Shown here: one piece after another, positions 43,893 to 44,328 of the stretch | How the letters are laid out: the number at the start of each line of letters is the position of its first letter | Position numbering within the stretch: position 1 is the stretch's first letter | Assembly: GCF_000967655.1 (NCBI RefSeq) | Contig: NZ_JXYA01000013.1 | Coordinates: 1 to 44,328 of the forward strand | DNA length: 44,328 nucleotides | From: Pseudoalteromonas rubra | Lineage (GTDB): Bacteria; Pseudomonadota; Gammaproteobacteria; Enterobacterales; Alteromonadaceae | Direction of reading: 5' to 3' | Program-made: the position numbers and the translations under genes | Notes under the pieces: model-generated | Told to the model about the DNA's origin: nothing | Database searches by the model: none | Seen by the model: the letters and a program-made list of their open reading frames with translations, nothing else

Positions 43893-44099
43893 TTATTTCT
43901 GATCAAGATATTTTCCCAGCTCATCCACAATCGGGAGAAGCGGGCTTTCTACAGGCTGACAATGCAGCAGTTTAGAAAGCTCTAGCGTTTTCTGCGCGTC
44001 TGGGTTTGCTATCATATCCCTCACTTTTTCAAGCACTTCTCTTTCAATTTGCTTGTTCAACTCAGCTTGCTGGCTAATTAATGCTCTTAACTTTTCCAT
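43893..44099 (-). CDS. Small helical protein of unknown function
   Basis: A 68-residue protein with heptad-like N-terminal half (LRALISQQAELNKQIEREVLEKVRDMI), likely a coiled coil, and a C-terminal half with a single cysteine. AGGA lies 5 bases before the ATG. It sits between the GNAT gene and the next small gene on one strand. Family not recognised. Confidence 0.6.
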   Translation of the reverse strand: MEKLRALISQQAELNKQIEREVLEKVRDMIANPDAQKTLELSKLLHCQPVESPLLPIVDELGKYLDQK

Positions 44100-44115
44100 T
44101 TATTCCTATTCCAAC

Positions 44116-44298
44116 CTATCTAACTAGCGTTAATCGAGTGTGATTTTTATCATGCTGCTCAAATGAAATAGGCGGTAGCGCTCCAATCTTTTCACCGTGA
44201 ATTTCTATTTGCTGCATCACTGTAAATTGATAGCGATTGTGTATAACCACTTCCTCACCGTTACGCAGCTTTTCAACTATCTCAATAACTGTAGCCAT
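44116..44298 (-). CDS. Small uncharacterised protein at the window edge
   Basis: A 60-residue protein from ATG 44298 (MATVIEIVEKLRNGEEVVIH); another ATG at 44319 would add seven residues and both have only weak ribosome sites. Predicted alpha-beta fold with alternating hydrophobic strands. First visible gene of the leftward small cluster; more genes may lie beyond the window. Confidence 0.55.
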   Translation of the reverse strand: MATVIEIVEKLRNGEEVVIHNRYQFTVMQQIEIHGEKIGALPPISFEQHDKNHTRLTLVR

Positions 44299-44328
44299 GA
44301 TTAATCCATCTATTTCCAACGGTACTAT

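Noticed and set aside
1..44328. CRISPR arrays, insertion sequences and rRNA or tRNA genes
   Set aside because: No spaced direct repeats, no transposase and no tRNA other than the tRNA-like part of tmRNA were seen.

Overview
The window looks like chromosome from a marine gammaproteobacterium of the order Alteromonadales, most likely Pseudoalteromonas. The evidence is the gene content and order (ftsH-rlmE-yhbY, pgi/zwf/pgl, ratA-rnfH opposite smpB, fabB-mnmC, a MotY gene for sodium-driven flagella, rnt) and a tmRNA tag reading ANDDNYALAA. The genus is inferred from gene content only.

Positions 1-31547 are mostly ordinary core chromosome. The blocks are: FtsH protease, RlmE and YhbY; a secreted serine hydrolase and a lipoprotein; an RstA/RstB-like two-component pair; a sodium-dependent (NSS) transporter; a sugar-phosphate block (pgl, zwf, pgi) next to a LacI-family regulator, with two matching operator-like palindromes between pgi and the regulator; a large three-domain sulfur protein (cysteine desulfurase, metal-ligand-less metallo-beta-lactamase fold, rhodanese); an AI-2E family permease; a BepA-like metalloprotease; arsC-wrbA-DUF2069; rnfH-ratA; smpB; fabB; mnmC; motY; rnt; and a FapA (DUF342) protein.

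Positions 31548-42257 hold the tmRNA gene ssrA and a complete-looking filamentous prophage (inovirus) integrated in its 3' end. A perfect 45-bp direct repeat of the tmRNA 3' end (31861-31905 and 42213-42257) marks attL and attR and gives an element of 10,352 bp. The structural half resembles an inovirus: single-stranded-DNA-binding candidate, minor coat proteins, a 44-residue major coat protein without signal peptide, an adsorption protein with collagen-like Gly-X-Y tracts, a DUF2523/pVI-like protein, a Zot/pI assembly ATPase and a ribbon-helix-helix regulator. The control and replication half looks like P2-type phages: P2-like integrase, CI-type repressor, Cox-like regulator and a phage gpA-type HUH initiator. 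Between repressor and integrase lies an AT-rich, tightly coupled four-gene operon (54-residue basic peptide, 172-residue four-helix membrane protein, 90-residue single-helix protein, membrane-anchored DUF2726 protein) with its own promoter. This is the best candidate here for an undescribed accessory, possibly defence or superinfection-exclusion, system.

Positions 42258-44328 are right of attR. They carry the probable ancestral ssrA terminator, a LexA-type SOS box between an unknown gene and an EndA-family nuclease that stops just before its catalytic histidine, and a three-gene leftward cluster with a GNAT acetyltransferase and two small unknown proteins.
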